Assembly: GCA_027624625.1 (NCBI GenBank)
Contig: JAQBWH010000011.1
Coordinates: 1-59,378 of the forward strand
DNA length: 59,378 nt
Source: Verrucomicrobiota bacterium
Lineage (GTDB): Bacteria; Verrucomicrobiota; Verrucomicrobiia; Chthoniobacterales; JACTMZ01
Direction of reading: 5' to 3'
The notes under the pieces: model-generated
Databases searched by the model: none
What the model was told of the DNA's origin: nothing
The model's input: the letters and a program-made list of their open reading frames with translations, nothing else
Position numbers and translations under genes: made by a program
Shown here: in pieces, positions 8,148 to 16,518 of the stretch
How positions within the stretch are numbered: position 1 is the first letter of the stretch
How the letters are laid out: each line of letters starts with the position of its first letter

Positions 8148-9014
8148 TTAGTTGCGCAGTGAGATTTCCTGGACGCGGGCGATCAGAAAGCGGCTGAGCA
8201 GCAGGTAAAGGACCAAAACGGGAAGGGTGACAAGAAGTGCGCCTGCGGCGAAGAGACCCCCTTGCCCGGCCATGCTGTCATGGTGCAAGAGTCGCAACCC
8301 CACCGGCAGGGTGAACACAGAGGAATCTTGCATGAGAATCGCGGCAACGACGTATTCATTCCAAGCAGCGGCAAAGGAAAACAAAGCGGTTACGGCCAAG
8401 CCCTGGGCCGAAATGGGAAGCACGATCCACCGGAAGGTTTCGGCCGGCGTGCAGCCGTCCATGGCGGCCGCCTCTTCGATTGTTTCCGGAATAGTGTTAT
8501 AAAAGTTTTTCATCTGCCAGATGCCAAAAGGCAAAACAGTGGCGAGGTAAACAAGGATCAGACCGAGGAAAGTGTTGATCAGCTCGAGTTGCACCAGGAT
8601 CAAAAAGATGGGAAGGAGAAGCAGGGTGGCGGGAAAGATTTGGCTGAGGAGGAGGCTGTTGAGCACGGCAAGGCGCCCGAGGAAACGGAACCGCGACAGG
8701 GCATAGCCGGCGGTGGCGGCCAGCATGACCCCGACTACGGTGACGGCCAGGGCGACAAAAAACGAGTTGGCCAGCCAGCGGAGGAAATCCGTCTGGCTCA
8801 GCAGGCGGGAAAAATTGCCAAGAGCAGCGGTGCCGGCCGGATCCGTGGCAGGCAGGGCACGGCCGGCGATTTCCCAGAGCGGGACCGCGACAAGCAGGAT
8901 GGTGAGGGTGAGAAGGGCGTAGGAGGCGAGTTGGCGGAGGACCGCGGCCCGGCGGCTGCGGCCGGACGCAATCGGGATGGGGGCAGGATGTTCGGCTCTC
9001 ACGGCGGGTGACAA
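8148..9014 (-). CDS. ABC sugar-transporter permease, MalG type
   Basis: The protein has 288 residues and about six membrane segments. The cytoplasmic EAA loop that docks the ATPase reads EEAAAMDGCTPAETFRWIVLP, and the C-terminus EISLRN resembles the MalG-type ending. Such permeases form one half of the pore of maltose and maltodextrin importers. No MalF, binding protein or ATPase gene is next to it. The start is TTG at 9014, or possibly the GTG four codons later, and no clear Shine-Dalgarno is seen. The two exported GH13 enzymes start divergently 105 bases away, so a link to alpha-glucan uptake is likely but inferred. Confidence 0.8.
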   Translation of the reverse strand: MSPAVRAEHPAPIPIASGRSRRAAVLRQLASYALLTLTILLVAVPLWEIAGRALPATDPAGTAALGNFSRLLSQTDFLRWLANSFFVALAVTVVGVMLAATAGYALSRFRFLGRLAVLNSLLLSQIFPATLLLLPIFLILVQLELINTFLGLILVYLATVLPFGIWQMKNFYNTIPETIEEAAAMDGCTPAETFRWIVLPISAQGLAVTALFSFAAAWNEYVVAAILMQDSSVFTLPVGLRLLHHDSMAGQGGLFAAGALLVTLPVLVLYLLLSRFLIARVQEISLRN

Positions 9015-9079
9015 AGGCGAGGAGAGGACATCATGCCGCGCGGTGCAAGGACAGATCCTCGCGGCAGGGGGGCGGTTCC

Positions 9080-9108
9080 TTGACAGGGCTGGGGCACACG
9101 TTTCAGAT
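9080..9108 (+). promoter_or_regulatory. Candidate sigma-70 promoter of the first GH13 gene
   Basis: A perfect TTGACA (9080-9085) is followed after 17 bases by TCAGAT (9103-9108), which matches the -10 consensus at only three positions. Transcription would begin about 5 bases before the ATG at 9120, which would imply a nearly leaderless message. This is a pattern match only. Confidence 0.3.
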
Positions 9109-9119
9109 ACCTTGTCTTT

Positions 9120-11657
9120 ATGTTTCGTCTTTTAGGTGCCCTGCTTCTCCTCTCCGCCCCGGCCTTAGCTGTGGGCGGACGCTATGATGCAGCCGGTGCG
9201 GGTGAAGTCCGTTACCGCATCACCAAGACGGCGGCTGGTTGGGACATTCTCGTGCTCGGGGCGGGTGTGGATCGTCCCGATCAGGCAATTTTTGTCGCGC
9301 TCGGGACAAAACCCGGTGCGGGTTCCCCGTTGTTGCCCGGGGTCCGGGGAAAAACCGGATCCGCTGTTTGGTTGCCCTTTTCCGCGGACCTCCTGTTGGT
9401 CGCCAACCGGCGCAGTGATCGGGAAGACAACTATGTGCAACGTTGGGAGGGGACCCGATGGGGTTCTCTGCAGGCTGCCGGGGACGAATTTGCCGTCTCC
9501 TCGGAACCGGCGCAGGTGCTCCTCCGCGTGCCCGGAAAATTGACCGGGCGTGGACCGGTCATGGATATCGTCATTTACCTCAAAGACCTTGCCGTGGCTG
9601 AGGGTTGGGGGCGGCTCTACGGGGCGATCGATGCCACGGCGCCTTCGGGAACCGGTGTGCAGACCATTCGTCACTACCTCGTGGCCGAGACGGGCGACGC
9701 GGGCACGAGTTTCCGCCGTGCGGGACGCACCGAGCCGGCCGATCCCAAGGTGCGTATTTACCAACTTTTGCCGCGGCTTTTTGGTAACACCAATGAGACG
9801 CGCAAGCCGAACGGCACGGTTGCGGAGAATGGCAGCGGCAAGTTCAGCGACCTCAACGAGACGGCACTGGCGGAGCTCAAGACGATGGGTTTCACCCACA
9901 TCTGGGTGACCGGTGTCCTCCAGCAAGCCACCGCGACCGACTATGGAAGCATCGGCGAGCCGGCCGATGATCCTGATTTGCTCAAGGGTGTGGCTGGCAG
10001 CCCGTATGCCATCCGTGATTATTTTGATGTCTCACCCGATTACGCCGACCATCCGGGAAAAAGAATGGAGGAGTTCAAGGCGCTGGTCGCCCGGGCCCAT
10101 GCCAGTGGATTCAAAATCCTGATCGATTTCGTCCCGAATCATGTGGCCCGCAGCTATGCTTCCACGGCAGGGACAGCAGTGTCCTTCGGCGCAAAAGACA
10201 ACCCCGCGAAGTTTTTCGATCCGAAAAACAATTTCTACTACCTGGCGGATGGAGTGGAGGCGGAAGGAGACGGGCCACCGCTGCGATTGCCGACGGTGGA
10301 TGGTGATGGCCGGGCCACCAGTCCGACCGTGCAGGCGGTGGGCGGGGGAGATGGATCGTTCGACCGGGAAAGGGAGTTCGGCCGGGTCACCGGCAACAAT
10401 GTGATCAGTTGGAATCCCCCGCCGGACAGTTGGTATGAGACGGTAAAACTCAATTACGGCTATGACTTTACTGATCCGGAAAAGTCCACGCGGTTGTATC
10501 CGCACGGAGCCAAGCCGGATTTGGCGGTGCCCGATACTTGGAAGAAAATGGATGAGATCATCGCCTACTGGCAAGACTTGGGGGTCGATGGTTTTCGGGC
10601 GGACATGGCGCAAATGGTGCCGCCCGAATTCTGGCGCTGGCTGATCGGGCGCTCGCACCTGCGGAGGCCGGATGTCTATTGGGTGGCCGAGGCTTATGAC
10701 ACAGATCCGGCCCGCGTGCCCGGGGGGGACCCCGAGGTCATCGCGGTGACCGAAGGCGCGGTCATGCCTGAGTTGCTCGCCGCGGGGTTTGACGCGGTTT
10801 ACGACGATGTCAGCTATGATGCGTTGAAAAACATCTACGAGGGCAGGGGCACGGCCAACGATCTCGATACTTGCCGTCCCGGCCCGTTCTTCTTCGATAA
10901 CGCACTCCGCTACGCCGAGAATCACGACGAGGTGCGTCTGGCTGCCGTGTCCCAGTGGGGCGGGCACGGCATGGATGTGGGGCGCCCGTTATCCGCCTTG
11001 CTTTTCGGTCTTTCGCGCGGGCCGGTGATGCTCTACCACGGCCAGGAGGTCGGCGAACCGGGGGCGGGCGCCGAGGGTTTCGGCCGCGATGACGCCCGCA
11101 CCACTATTTACGATTATTGGTCGATGCCGGAATTCGTGAAGTGGGTCAATGGAGGGAAGTTTGACGGCGGGGGCTTGTCCATGCGGCAGAAGTCCCTGCG
11201 TGATTTTTACCGGAGGCTGCTTTCCGCCATTGATCAACCGGCCTTCCGCGAAGGCGATTTTTATCCGCTCAATCCGGACAACCTCGCCAATCCCGCCTAC
11301 GGCCGTTCGGAAGGCGGGGTGAGCGGCCACTGGCTTTACAGCTACCTTCGCTACGACCAGAACAGCGGTCAGCGTGTGCTGGTGGTGGTCAACCTGCATC
11401 CGCGTCTCCCCTTGCGCGATGTCCACATCATCTTTCCGCGCCGTGCCATGCGCTTTCTCGGTTGGGACACCCTGGCGGGCTCCGAGACCGTGCCCGTGGT
11501 GGCTCGCGATCTGCTCGGGGAGGTCCCGGGTGAGGTGGCCGAGATTGCCACCACCCCGGCTCGGATGGAGAAACCAGGCCTATTGATTAAAGAGCTTCAA
11601 CCCATGGCGGCAGCCTATTACGACTTGTATTCCGGTGCTGGGCGGGCCACCCCGTGA
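9120..11657 (+). CDS. Exported alpha-amylase family (GH13) enzyme
   Basis: The protein has 845 residues, larger than a simple amylase. A signal peptide (MFRLLGALLLLSAPALA) precedes about 200 residues of likely beta-sandwich. The GH13 barrel motifs follow in order: LIDFVPNH (region I), GFRADMA with nucleophile D495, WVAEAYD with acid/base E524, and ENHDEV with D603. The barrel carries a long insert between regions I and II. The protein should hydrolyse or rearrange alpha-1,4-glucans in the periplasm or outside; exact specificity is not readable. A second GH13 gene starts 28 bases after its stop, so the two are probably one operon. Confidence 0.88.
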   Translation: MFRLLGALLLLSAPALAVGGRYDAAGAGEVRYRITKTAAGWDILVLGAGVDRPDQAIFVALGTKPGAGSPLLPGVRGKTGSAVWLPFSADLLLVANRRSDREDNYVQRWEGTRWGSLQAAGDEFAVSSEPAQVLLRVPGKLTGRGPVMDIVIYLKDLAVAEGWGRLYGAIDATAPSGTGVQTIRHYLVAETGDAGTSFRRAGRTEPADPKVRIYQLLPRLFGNTNETRKPNGTVAENGSGKFSDLNETALAELKTMGFTHIWVTGVLQQATATDYGSIGEPADDPDLLKGVAGSPYAIRDYFDVSPDYADHPGKRMEEFKALVARAHASGFKILIDFVPNHVARSYASTAGTAVSFGAKDNPAKFFDPKNNFYYLADGVEAEGDGPPLRLPTVDGDGRATSPTVQAVGGGDGSFDREREFGRVTGNNVISWNPPPDSWYETVKLNYGYDFTDPEKSTRLYPHGAKPDLAVPDTWKKMDEIIAYWQDLGVDGFRADMAQMVPPEFWRWLIGRSHLRRPDVYWVAEAYDTDPARVPGGDPEVIAVTEGAVMPELLAAGFDAVYDDVSYDALKNIYEGRGTANDLDTCRPGPFFFDNALRYAENHDEVRLAAVSQWGGHGMDVGRPLSALLFGLSRGPVMLYHGQEVGEPGAGAEGFGRDDARTTIYDYWSMPEFVKWVNGGKFDGGGLSMRQKSLRDFYRRLLSAIDQPAFREGDFYPLNPDNLANPAYGRSEGGVSGHWLYSYLRYDQNSGQRVLVVVNLHPRLPLRDVHIIFPRRAMRFLGWDTLAGSETVPVVARDLLGEVPGEVAEIATTPARMEKPGLLIKELQPMAAAYYDLYSGAGRATP

Positions 11658-11685
11658 GCACGGACGGAATCGGTCGACTTTAGCC

Positions 11686-14178
11686 ATGAAAACCAATGCT
11701 ACCTTCCGGGTCCTCGCCGCCGCGACCCTCGTGGCCTCCGTGTCCGTGGCTTCCGCGCAGGAAAACGGGCCGGGGCAATTGCGCAGTTTTCTCGGCTGGA
11801 TGCCGATGCAACCGGTCACGGCGGGCGGACAACTCCTGCTCGACATGCATCGCTTTTATTTTGCCAAACCTGGCGGGGGGGAAGAATTGGTTTTGCCTGA
11901 GCCGGATCCGGACCGCTTCACCGTGCGCTTCAACAATGCCACCTACAAGCTGTCGGTGGACATCGGCAAAAACGCGTCCGGGTTGGTCGAAATTCCCATC
12001 CGGGTGGTGGAGCGTGTCCGCATCCCGAGCGGCCGTCTGGGCCGCAAGGATATCTCAAAGTCGGCCGGGGACGGTGACGTTGCGAAGCAGCCTATTCTTG
12101 AGGGAGTAATTTTGGTCGGAGTGCAGCCAGCCGACGGGTACACTTTTACCTATTATTCCAACCGGCCGGGCGTCGAAAAAATCAACGTGGCGGGGCAGTT
12201 CAACGGCTGGAATCCCGAGTCGCACCCGCTGCAGCGTACCGGCGAGGGAGACTACGGGCTGTTCGTTCCTCTGCCTCCCGGCCCGCATCCATACAAGTTG
12301 GTGATTGACGGCCAGTGGGCGCTCGATGCGGCCAATCCGGAAAAACTCGATGACGGTACGGGCAATGAGAACTCCGTGGCGAGAGTCGGCCTGACCGACC
12401 GGGGTCGCCCGCCGGTGGTCTATGCCGCCGACACCGGCGAGGGCCAAGCGGTCTTCCGTGTCGTGACCGGCGGTTCGGATATTGTCCAAGTTTCCTCGGT
12501 AGTGCAAATGCCCGATGGAACAAGCCGGATCGCGGCGCACGAACGTTCAGGTGGTACCGTGACGGTAGCGACCGGTGACTGGCCGGCAGGAGCGTGGGTG
12601 CGCGTGGTCGTCGCCGATGCCAAGGGCAACGTCAGCAAGGCCGCGCGAGCCCCGGTCAAAGTGTCGGAAACGTTCCAGTGGCAGGACGGTATCATCTACT
12701 ACGCCTTTACCGACCGCTTCGCCAATGGTGACGAGAGCAACGACCGGCCGGTCGACGATGCACGAGTCCTGCCCCCAGCCAACTTCCAAGGCGGCGACTT
12801 TCAAGGCATCCGCCAAAAGATTGACGAGGGATATTTCGAAAAACTCGGGGTCAACGTACTCTGGCTTGCGCCCCTCAACCGGAATCCCGACGGCGCCTGG
12901 CAGGAATACCTCGAGCCGTACCGTTTCTACACGGGTTACCATGGCTACTGGCCCGTCTCGCATACCGAGGTCGAGCCGCGGTTCGGCGGCGAAAGCGCCC
13001 TGGCCGAAATGATCTCCGTGGCGCACGACAATAACATGTTCATCATCGCCGACCTCGTGCTCAAGCATGTCCACACCGACCATCCCCTTTGGAAGGAACA
13101 GCCCGAGCTGTTTGGTTCGCTGGAATTGCCGGACGGATCGAAAAACTTACGCCGTTGGGACGACCAGCAATTCACCACATGGTTCGAGGAGTGGTTGCCC
13201 GGCTTCGATTTCGAAAATGAGCAAGCGGTAAAATTCCTTCTCAGCAACGCCATCGATTTCGCCATCCGCTTCAGTCTCGACGGCTACCGTCTCGACGCGG
13301 TGAAGCATATCAAACGTTCTTTCTGGTGGCGCTACCGCACCGCCTTGCGCAGCGCCGTCGATCCCGTCCGAAAAATCCCCCTCTATAACGTCGGCGAAAC
13401 TTTCATGGATCGCGAGGGGATCATGAGTTTCGTCGGGCCCAACATGCTCGACGGGCAGTTTGATTTTCCGCTTTACGACACGATCATCGAAGTTTTTGCC
13501 AAGCAGAGTTCAGGAATGGACGCGTTGGAAAGATCATTGTCTGCTTCCGAGTCCATCTACGGCAAAGAGACGTTGATGTCTCCGTTGCTCGGCAACCACG
13601 ACAAGGCCCGCTTCATGGCCTATGCCGACGGCGACCTGCCCGATCCGGAAATCAGCGACGAGGAAGAGGTCGGTTGGGCCAAGCCTCCCCGGGTCGACAA
13701 TGCGGCGGCCTACGAGAAGCTCAAACTCGGCTTGACGTTCGTCTTGTCCATCGACGGAGTGCCGATGATTTACTACGGCGACGAAATCGGTATGACCGGC
13801 GCGGGAGATCCGGACAATCGCCGGATGATGCCTTGGGACAATGCCTTGACTGCGGAGGAGGAATCGGTGCGTGAGCACCTTGGCAAGGTGGCCGCGGTGC
13901 GACGCACGCATCCTGCCCTACGGTACGGAAGCCGCCGGCCACTGGTCGCTGAGGGTGACCGCTATGCCTTCGTGCGCGCGTACCTCGGAGACGCCGTGCT
14001 CGCGGTGTGGAACCGCGGGGATAAGCTCACGGAATTCGTTCTAGCGCCCGGACCGGAAATGCCGGACGGCGTTTACCAAGATGCGCTCTCGGGGCAGGTC
14101 ATTGAAGTGAAAGACGGCCGGGCAGCCTTCCGGCTCGAGCCTATGAAATCGGCCTTGTTTGTCGCCAAGGAGGCGTGA
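11686..14178 (+). CDS. Exported GH13 enzyme with AMPK-type carbohydrate-binding module
   Basis: The protein has 830 residues. The signal peptide ends at ASVSVASA before QE. Residues about 145-235 look like a CBM48/AMPK glycogen-binding module (AGQFNGWNP, then PPGPHPYKLVIDGQW and a LDDGTGNENSV ending). The barrel motifs are ADLVLKH (D456, H461), GYRLDAVKH (nucleophile D537), NVGETF (acid/base E571) and GNHDKAR (D639). The N-terminal modules and the variant region I fit the cyclomaltodextrinase/neopullulanase-like side of GH13. Together with its neighbour it suggests breakdown of branched or cyclic alpha-glucan outside the cytoplasm. The start at ATG 11686 is the one that gives the signal peptide. 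Confidence 0.88.
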   Translation: MKTNATFRVLAAATLVASVSVASAQENGPGQLRSFLGWMPMQPVTAGGQLLLDMHRFYFAKPGGGEELVLPEPDPDRFTVRFNNATYKLSVDIGKNASGLVEIPIRVVERVRIPSGRLGRKDISKSAGDGDVAKQPILEGVILVGVQPADGYTFTYYSNRPGVEKINVAGQFNGWNPESHPLQRTGEGDYGLFVPLPPGPHPYKLVIDGQWALDAANPEKLDDGTGNENSVARVGLTDRGRPPVVYAADTGEGQAVFRVVTGGSDIVQVSSVVQMPDGTSRIAAHERSGGTVTVATGDWPAGAWVRVVVADAKGNVSKAARAPVKVSETFQWQDGIIYYAFTDRFANGDESNDRPVDDARVLPPANFQGGDFQGIRQKIDEGYFEKLGVNVLWLAPLNRNPDGAWQEYLEPYRFYTGYHGYWPVSHTEVEPRFGGESALAEMISVAHDNNMFIIADLVLKHVHTDHPLWKEQPELFGSLELPDGSKNLRRWDDQQFTTWFEEWLPGFDFENEQAVKFLLSNAIDFAIRFSLDGYRLDAVKHIKRSFWWRYRTALRSAVDPVRKIPLYNVGETFMDREGIMSFVGPNMLDGQFDFPLYDTIIEVFAKQSSGMDALERSLSASESIYGKETLMSPLLGNHDKARFMAYADGDLPDPEISDEEEVGWAKPPRVDNAAAYEKLKLGLTFVLSIDGVPMIYYGDEIGMTGAGDPDNRRMMPWDNALTAEEESVREHLGKVAAVRRTHPALRYGSRRPLVAEGDRYAFVRAYLGDAVLAVWNRGDKLTEFVLAPGPEMPDGVYQDALSGQVIEVKDGRAAFRLEPMKSALFVAKEA

Positions 14179-14222
14179 TCCCGGACCTGGAACGGCTCAG
14201 GACGAAAGCCCGGCCAGCGGTC

Positions 14223-14576
14223 TCAGCCCGGCAGGTGTTTCCAGACGAAGATAAACAAACCGGCGAGAAGCAGGCAGAGGAGCAGGAATTTGATCTGGGC
14301 CAGACGCGCGTCTGTTTTGCGGCGGCGGGTGTTGCGCTGCGGCGACCGCGCTGACCCGCCCCGGTAGGTGTGTTCCTGCGGACGGGGCAGGCTGATTGCG
14401 GCGGCCACGTTGTTGAGGCGCACCTTGCGCTCGGGGGCAGGCTTGACCGGAGGTGTTGTCTTCGGCTTCCGGCGCAGGACTTTTTCGACGTCAGCCAGCT
14501 CGCGCAACGTTTGGTCGTATTGCTCCTGCAAGAGCTGGGCTTGCTCGGATAAGGGGTTCGAGGGACGGTTCGCCAT
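14223..14576 (-). CDS. Small tail-anchored protein with coiled-coil start
   Basis: The protein has 117 residues and is not assigned to a known family. Residues about 8-35 (SEQAQLLQEQYDQTLRELADVEKVL) are heptad-like. A basic, proline-rich middle follows (KPKTTPPVKPAPERK, then RNTRRRK). The protein ends in one hydrophobic segment, FLLLCLLLAGLFIFVWKHLPG, reaching the last residue. This is the layout of a C-terminally anchored membrane protein facing the cytoplasm. It starts 7 bases after the stop of another anchored coiled-coil protein, so the two may act together. Function unknown. Confidence 0.65.
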   Translation of the reverse strand: MANRPSNPLSEQAQLLQEQYDQTLRELADVEKVLRRKPKTTPPVKPAPERKVRLNNVAAAISLPRPQEHTYRGGSARSPQRNTRRRKTDARLAQIKFLLLCLLLAGLFIFVWKHLPG

Positions 14577-14583
14577 GGGTGCG

Positions 14584-15201
14584 TCAGTTGGCCGATCCGA
14601 GTTGGATGAACCAGAGGAACAAGCCGAGCAGCCCGAGGGCAAACAGCGGCAAAGTGAAGGCAAAGCCGGCCATCAGCCAGTAACTGAAGCTGTACCTGCC
14701 GCCATCGCCGGCTTCGAACGGGCTGGCGGATGAGGTGTCCTCATCGGCACCGACCTGAGCCTGCGCTTTGGTGTAAACCGAGCGCGCGTCCTCGACCGCA
14801 ACAAGGGCTTGGGAGAGTTCTTTGTTCAATTCTGCCGTCGCCCAGTCTTTCGGGTTGATCGCCTCCAACTCTTGGAGGTAAGTGGTGAAACTTTCCTGCA
14901 CATTTTTCAGAATCTCGAGGCGTTTGAGCGTCTGGTCCGTCTCCCGTTGGACCTGCACGAGGGAGGTAGTGAATTTGTCGACCATTTCCGAGCGTCCCTG
15001 GTCGAATTGATCCTGTCGCCGGCTCAGTTCCTCGAGCTTTGCCTTCTCGCGCTCGAGTTGTTCGGCCTGTCGTTTGAGGGCCTGCAGGCGGTCCTGGGCC
15101 TGCGCTACTTGGTCATCCAATTGTTCGACCGATGAGGCGGAAGCTGGTCTGTCTTCATCAAGGTCGAGGAAATTGTCGCGGGTTGATCGGTGTTCGGCCA
15201 T
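14584..15201 (-). CDS. Coiled-coil protein with C-terminal membrane anchor
   Basis: The protein has 205 residues with no recognised family. An acidic start (MAEHRSTRDNFLDLDEDRPA) leads into a long predicted coiled coil, about residues 25-130, rich in L, Q, E and K in heptads (for example DRLQALKRQAEQLEREKAK). An alanine-rich helix follows. Near the C-terminus is a hydrophobic stretch, YWLMAGFAFTLPLFALGLLG then LFLWFIQL, that should insert in the membrane. The protein probably projects a rod into the cytoplasm. The downstream tail-anchored protein has the same architecture in miniature and is separated by only 7 bases. Confidence 0.7.
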   Translation of the reverse strand: MAEHRSTRDNFLDLDEDRPASASSVEQLDDQVAQAQDRLQALKRQAEQLEREKAKLEELSRRQDQFDQGRSEMVDKFTTSLVQVQRETDQTLKRLEILKNVQESFTTYLQELEAINPKDWATAELNKELSQALVAVEDARSVYTKAQAQVGADEDTSSASPFEAGDGGRYSFSYWLMAGFAFTLPLFALGLLGLFLWFIQLGSAN

Positions 15202-15260
15202 AAGTCGGTCTCCGACCGGAAGGTAGATTTTTCGCGCCCGAGGTGGCGAGGAAAAATTGG

Positions 15261-16430
15261 TCAGCGCCCCGGAGCCATTTCGAGGAGATGGCCCTTGAGG
15301 TAGAGGGATTCGGGAAGGCCGAGGATAACCGGGTGGTCTGCGCGCTGGGTGTAAGTGGCGCGGAGCCGGGCGGTTTTTTTCGCGTCGATCATGGCATCGC
15401 GGATGACATCGAGGAAGACGGTGTCGTTGACGTGGTGGGAGCAGCAAAAGGTGGCGAGGCGGCCGCCGTTGTCGAGGAGTTGGGCCGCGCGCAGGTGGAT
15501 GTCCTTGTAGCCGCGGAGGGCATCGTTCAGGCGGGCGCGGTCGCGGGTGAAACTCGGCGGGTCGAGGATGATGAGGTCGTAGCGGTCGCCGCGGGCGACG
15601 GCGGCTTTGAGCCAGTCGAAAACGTTGGTTTCGATAACGTTGAGGTGCACGTGGTTGCGGTCCGCGTTGGCCTCGATGGCGGCGCAGGCCTCGCCGGAAA
15701 TGTCCAGGGCGGTGACCCCGCTCGCGCCGCCCAAGGCGCAGGCCAGGGCGAAGCCACCCTGATTGCTGAAGCAGTCGAGAACGCGTTGACCCCGGGCCTG
15801 CGGTGCCACGAGGGCATAGTTGGCGCCTTGGTCCAGGTAGAGGCCGGTTTTCTGTCCGCCGGGGAGGTCGATACCGAAATTCACGCCGCCGAGGGTCACT
15901 TCGAAGGGTGCGGGGGCCCGGCCACGGAGGACTCCAACCTGCGGTTCCAGGCCCTCGGCCAAGCGGACGGGAGCGTCGTTGCGTTCGATCAGGCAAGCTG
16001 GCTTGAGAATTTCTTCAACTGCGTCGGCGATGAGTTCCTTGCGCTGATCCATGGCAAGGGTCAGCGTTTGCAGGACCGCACAGTCGCCATAGCGGTCGAG
16101 GATGAGGCCGGGCAGTCCGTCGCTTTCGCTCCAGACCTCGCGGCGGGCGCGCGGGTCGAGTCCGAGCTTGTCGCGGTATTCCGAAGCCATGGTGAGGCGG
16201 CGGCGGAAGAAGTCGGGATCGAGGTCTTGGCGCTGGCGCGAAAAGCGGCGGGCGGGGATCTTCGAGCGGCTGTTGTAAATGGCACTGCCGAGGAAGCGAT
16301 CGCGTTGGTCTTTCAGGCCGACGACCGCGCCGTCTTCGGGTTTGCCGGTGACTTTGAGGACTTCGTTGTCGTGGACCCAATCGTGCCCGTGGAAGATGCG
16401 GGCGCGGGGGCGGATGATGATCGTTGCCAT
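15261..16430 (-). CDS. rlmI: 23S rRNA (cytosine) methyltransferase, RlmI family
   Basis: The protein has 389 residues, the normal length. An N-terminal PUA-like RNA-binding domain (residues about 1-75, with GHDWVHDNEV) precedes a linker and a Rossmann methyltransferase domain. The SAM motif VLDCFSNQGGFALACA is followed by the catalytic-loop block DLIILDPPSFTR and by ATFCCSHHV. RlmI methylates C1962 of E. coli 23S rRNA; the exact target here is inferred. It is the last gene of the minus-strand run that contains prfA, prmC, murA and kamA, 88 bases after kamA. Confidence 0.88.
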   Translation of the reverse strand: MATIIIRPRARIFHGHDWVHDNEVLKVTGKPEDGAVVGLKDQRDRFLGSAIYNSRSKIPARRFSRQRQDLDPDFFRRRLTMASEYRDKLGLDPRARREVWSESDGLPGLILDRYGDCAVLQTLTLAMDQRKELIADAVEEILKPACLIERNDAPVRLAEGLEPQVGVLRGRAPAPFEVTLGGVNFGIDLPGGQKTGLYLDQGANYALVAPQARGQRVLDCFSNQGGFALACALGGASGVTALDISGEACAAIEANADRNHVHLNVIETNVFDWLKAAVARGDRYDLIILDPPSFTRDRARLNDALRGYKDIHLRAAQLLDNGGRLATFCCSHHVNDTVFLDVIRDAMIDAKKTARLRATYTQRADHPVILGLPESLYLKGHLLEMAPGR

Positions 16431-16518
16431 GGGGTCAGGATGCGGGGTCGGCTTCCCGCCAGTCGAGTCTGGTCGTCATGGGCAGGTTGCCCACGCCAAC
16501 TCGTGCCGCGGCAGCCAT

